A DNA stretch of 7,696 nucleotides from SHWC01 sp945902735 (lineage in GTDB: Bacteria; Pseudomonadota; Alphaproteobacteria; UBA828): NCBI GenBank assembly GCA_945902735.1, contig CAMDNF010000111.1, positions 1 to 7,696 of the forward strand. The letters are read 5' to 3'. Below are positions 6,348 through 7,696 of this stretch, in pieces. A model generated the notes under the pieces. It saw only the letters and a list, made by a program, of their open reading frames with translations, had not been told where the DNA came from and made no database searches. The stretch's first letter is position 1. Each line of letters starts with the position of its first letter. The position numbers and the translations under genes were made by a program.

Positions 6348-7508
6348 TTATGCCGTCTTGACGCCAACAACCGCCGATTTGACTGCCGTGGCAATACGAG
6401 CAGGATCGCCGGGCTCAAGGTGCGGCCCAACGGGGAGCGAGATCGTCGCAGCAGCGAGCCATTCGGCGACCGGAAACTGCCCCACGCGATAGCCAAATTT
6501 CTCGCGGTAGTAAGTAAAGAGCGGCACCGCGCTTGGATAGTGCACGCTCGTGCCTACGCCAGCTGCCTTGAGCTGTGCTGCCACATCATCACGCGCGATG
6601 CTCCGATCGCGCGGCAGCAGAGCGTTCAGACAATAGTGCGAAGACCGCCCCTTGCCTTGCTCGGGGGCAAACACGGTGATTTCCGCACAATCGGCGAGGC
6701 CGTCGCGCAGTGCCGCGAAATTCGACGCACGCGCGCGCTGGAAGCCATCAAGCTTCTCTAATTGTGCAAGCCCGATCGCGGCATGCGCTTCGCTCATCCG
6801 ATAATTATAGCCGAGCGCATTCACGTCATAGATCCCCGGTCGGGTACGCTCACCAAGCGTCTTGTCATAGCCGAACGCCTTCATGGCGGCGACGCGACGC
6901 GCGATTTCGGCGTCATTGGTCGTGACCATACCGCCCTCGGAGGTCGTCATGTGCTTGGTTGGGTAAAACGAGAAACTCGCGACATCGCCAAGCCCACCGG
7001 CCTTGATGCCATCGAAACTGGCGTCGAGCGCGAGCGCCGCGTCCTCGACCACGAGCACACCGTGTTTGCGCGCGATGGCACGGAGCCGCGTCATATCCGG
7101 CGGCAGGCCGAGAAAATGCACAACCATGACAGCCTTGGTACGCGGCCCAATCGTAGCCTCAAACGCCGCGAGATCGAGGTTCCCACTCGCCGGATCGACA
7201 TCGACAAAAATCGGCGTCGCCCGGCAATACTCAACCGCGTGCGCCGTCGCCACATGGGTCATCGCTGGCACGATCACCTCATCACCCGGCCCGATGCCAT
7301 GGACATGGAGCGCGAGATGAAGCCCGGCCGTGCACGACGAAACCGATACGGCGTACGCCACGCCAATGCGTTTCGCGAAATTCCGCTCGAATTCATGCGC
7401 AACCGGGCCATGCACGAGCTGCGGCCCGGCGAGCACGCGCGCCACCGCCGCCTGCTCCTCTGGCCCGATCATCGGCCGGCCAAACGCTATGATCTTGTGT
7501 TCGCTCAT
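6348..7508 (-). CDS. DegT/DnrJ/EryC1/StrS-family PLP-dependent sugar aminotransferase
   Basis: This 386-residue protein has the normal length of the family, which transfers an amino group, usually from glutamate, onto a keto-sugar nucleotide in the cytoplasm. Visible motifs are the phosphate-binding SSCTAG (57-62), the VVEDAA segment with Asp156 for the PLP pyridine nitrogen, the Schiff-base Lys185 in SFYPTKHMTTSEGG (180-193), GYNYRMSEAHAAIGLAQLEK (233-252), an HYP motif near 323-325, and SLPVGPHL (357-364) near the C-terminus. The ATG at 7508 is preferred over one 21 codons upstream because it forms a TGATG junction with the preceding stop and puts the usual family start (IIAFGRPMIGPEE) near residue 6. 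There is no good Shine-Dalgarno, which fits coupled translation. The stop is TAA. Family is near certain; the position aminated (3- or 4-) is unknown. Confidence 0.95.
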   Translation of the reverse strand: MSEHKIIAFGRPMIGPEEQAAVARVLAGPQLVHGPVAHEFERNFAKRIGVAYAVSVSSCTAGLHLALHVHGIGPGDEVIVPAMTHVATAHAVEYCRATPIFVDVDPASGNLDLAAFEATIGPRTKAVMVVHFLGLPPDMTRLRAIARKHGVLVVEDAALALDASFDGIKAGGLGDVASFSFYPTKHMTTSEGGMVTTNDAEIARRVAAMKAFGYDKTLGERTRPGIYDVNALGYNYRMSEAHAAIGLAQLEKLDGFQRARASNFAALRDGLADCAEITVFAPEQGKGRSSHYCLNALLPRDRSIARDDVAAQLKAAGVGTSVHYPSAVPLFTYYREKFGYRVGQFPVAEWLAAATISLPVGPHLEPGDPARIATAVKSAVVGVKTA

Positions 7509-7696
7509 CAAATCAAATAGCTCACTTTGACCGTGCGCCCCTGCTCGACCGATTCCCACGCCGCGAAACACACATCCATGACACGAAAAATGTCACGGGC
7601 ACCCACTTCGGGCTCACGGCCCTCTCGGATTGCCCCGATGAAATCGGGCAAGAGCGCACCTTTCTCGATCGCCGGATAGGGCACACGCATCGGCGC
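7508..7696 (-). CDS. Gfo/Idh/MocA-family NAD(P)-dependent sugar oxidoreductase, C-terminal fragment (cut by window edge)
   Basis: Only the last 62 residues are visible; the frame stays open to the right edge, so the N-terminal Rossmann domain lies outside. The visible part resembles the C-terminal end of Gfo/Idh/MocA oxidoreductases: a segment LLPDFIGAIREGREPEVGAR, then a helix (DIFRVMDVCFAAWESVEQGR) and a short final strand (TVKVSYLI). Family members oxidise or reduce a sugar hydroxyl or keto group with NAD(P), for example the 3-dehydrogenases that precede a sugar aminotransferase. The TGA stop overlaps the next gene's ATG by one base (TGATG), so the two are probably translationally coupled, and a dehydrogenase directly before an aminotransferase fits a keto-to-amino sugar route. 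The family call rests on a short segment; the substrate cannot be inferred. Confidence 0.75.
   Translation of the reverse strand, partial: APMRVPYPAIEKGALLPDFIGAIREGREPEVGARDIFRVMDVCFAAWESVEQGRTVKVSYLI

Noticed and set aside
5638..6492. Plus-strand open frame of 284 codons antisense to the epimerase and the end of the aminotransferase
   Set aside because: The minus strand carries the Rossmann and YxxxK motifs here. The plus-strand product has no recognisable motif.
6762..7520. Plus-strand open frame of 252 codons antisense to the aminotransferase
   Set aside because: It is His/Arg-rich and mirrors the codon pattern of the DegT-family gene; no motif is seen.
7509..7571. 21-residue N-terminal extension of the aminotransferase
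   Set aside because: It would lie within the end of the dehydrogenase gene, is not typical of the family, and the TGATG junction gives a better start at 7508.

Overview
The window is one dense, unidirectional gene cluster on the minus strand, so it reads from high to low coordinates. It looks like part of a surface-glycan locus (O-antigen, capsule or flagellin glycosylation) of a GC-rich Gram-negative bacterium. Gene content and codon use suggest an alphaproteobacterium, but no marker gene fixes this. I see no RNA genes, mobile elements, CRISPR arrays or clear terminators, and no stretch above 32 bases is non-coding between genes.

In order of transcription there are eight genes: (1) the C-terminal end of a Gfo/Idh/MocA-type sugar dehydrogenase, cut by the right edge (7508-7696); (2) a DegT/DnrJ/EryC1/StrS PLP-dependent sugar aminotransferase (6348-7508); (3) an extended-SDR NAD-dependent sugar epimerase/dehydratase (5233-6315); (4) an SpsF-type cytidylyltransferase (4523-5251); (5) an unrecognised 125-residue protein (4159-4536); (6) a class I SAM-dependent methyltransferase (3404-4162); (7) an asparagine-synthase-like protein whose glutaminase domain lacks the catalytic cysteine (1566-3407); (8) a large capsule-synthesis/glycosyltransferase-like protein, open to the left edge (1-1561).

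Neighbouring genes overlap by 1, 19, 14, 4 and 4 bases, or are 4 or 32 bases apart. This points to one operon with translational coupling. Several starts are set by these junctions: GTG for the epimerase and the cytidylyltransferase, and internal ATGs for the aminotransferase and the 125-residue protein.

Taken together, genes 1-3 would make an amino sugar by oxidation, transamination and epimerisation or dehydration. Gene 4 would activate a sugar acid or alditol-type unit with CTP. Genes 6 and 7 would decorate the sugar (methylation; amide or amidine formation), and gene 8 would act in polymer assembly or transfer. The exact sugar cannot be read from the sequence. The least expected parts are the glutaminase-dead AsnB-like protein and the unknown 125-residue protein placed between the cytidylyltransferase and the methyltransferase.
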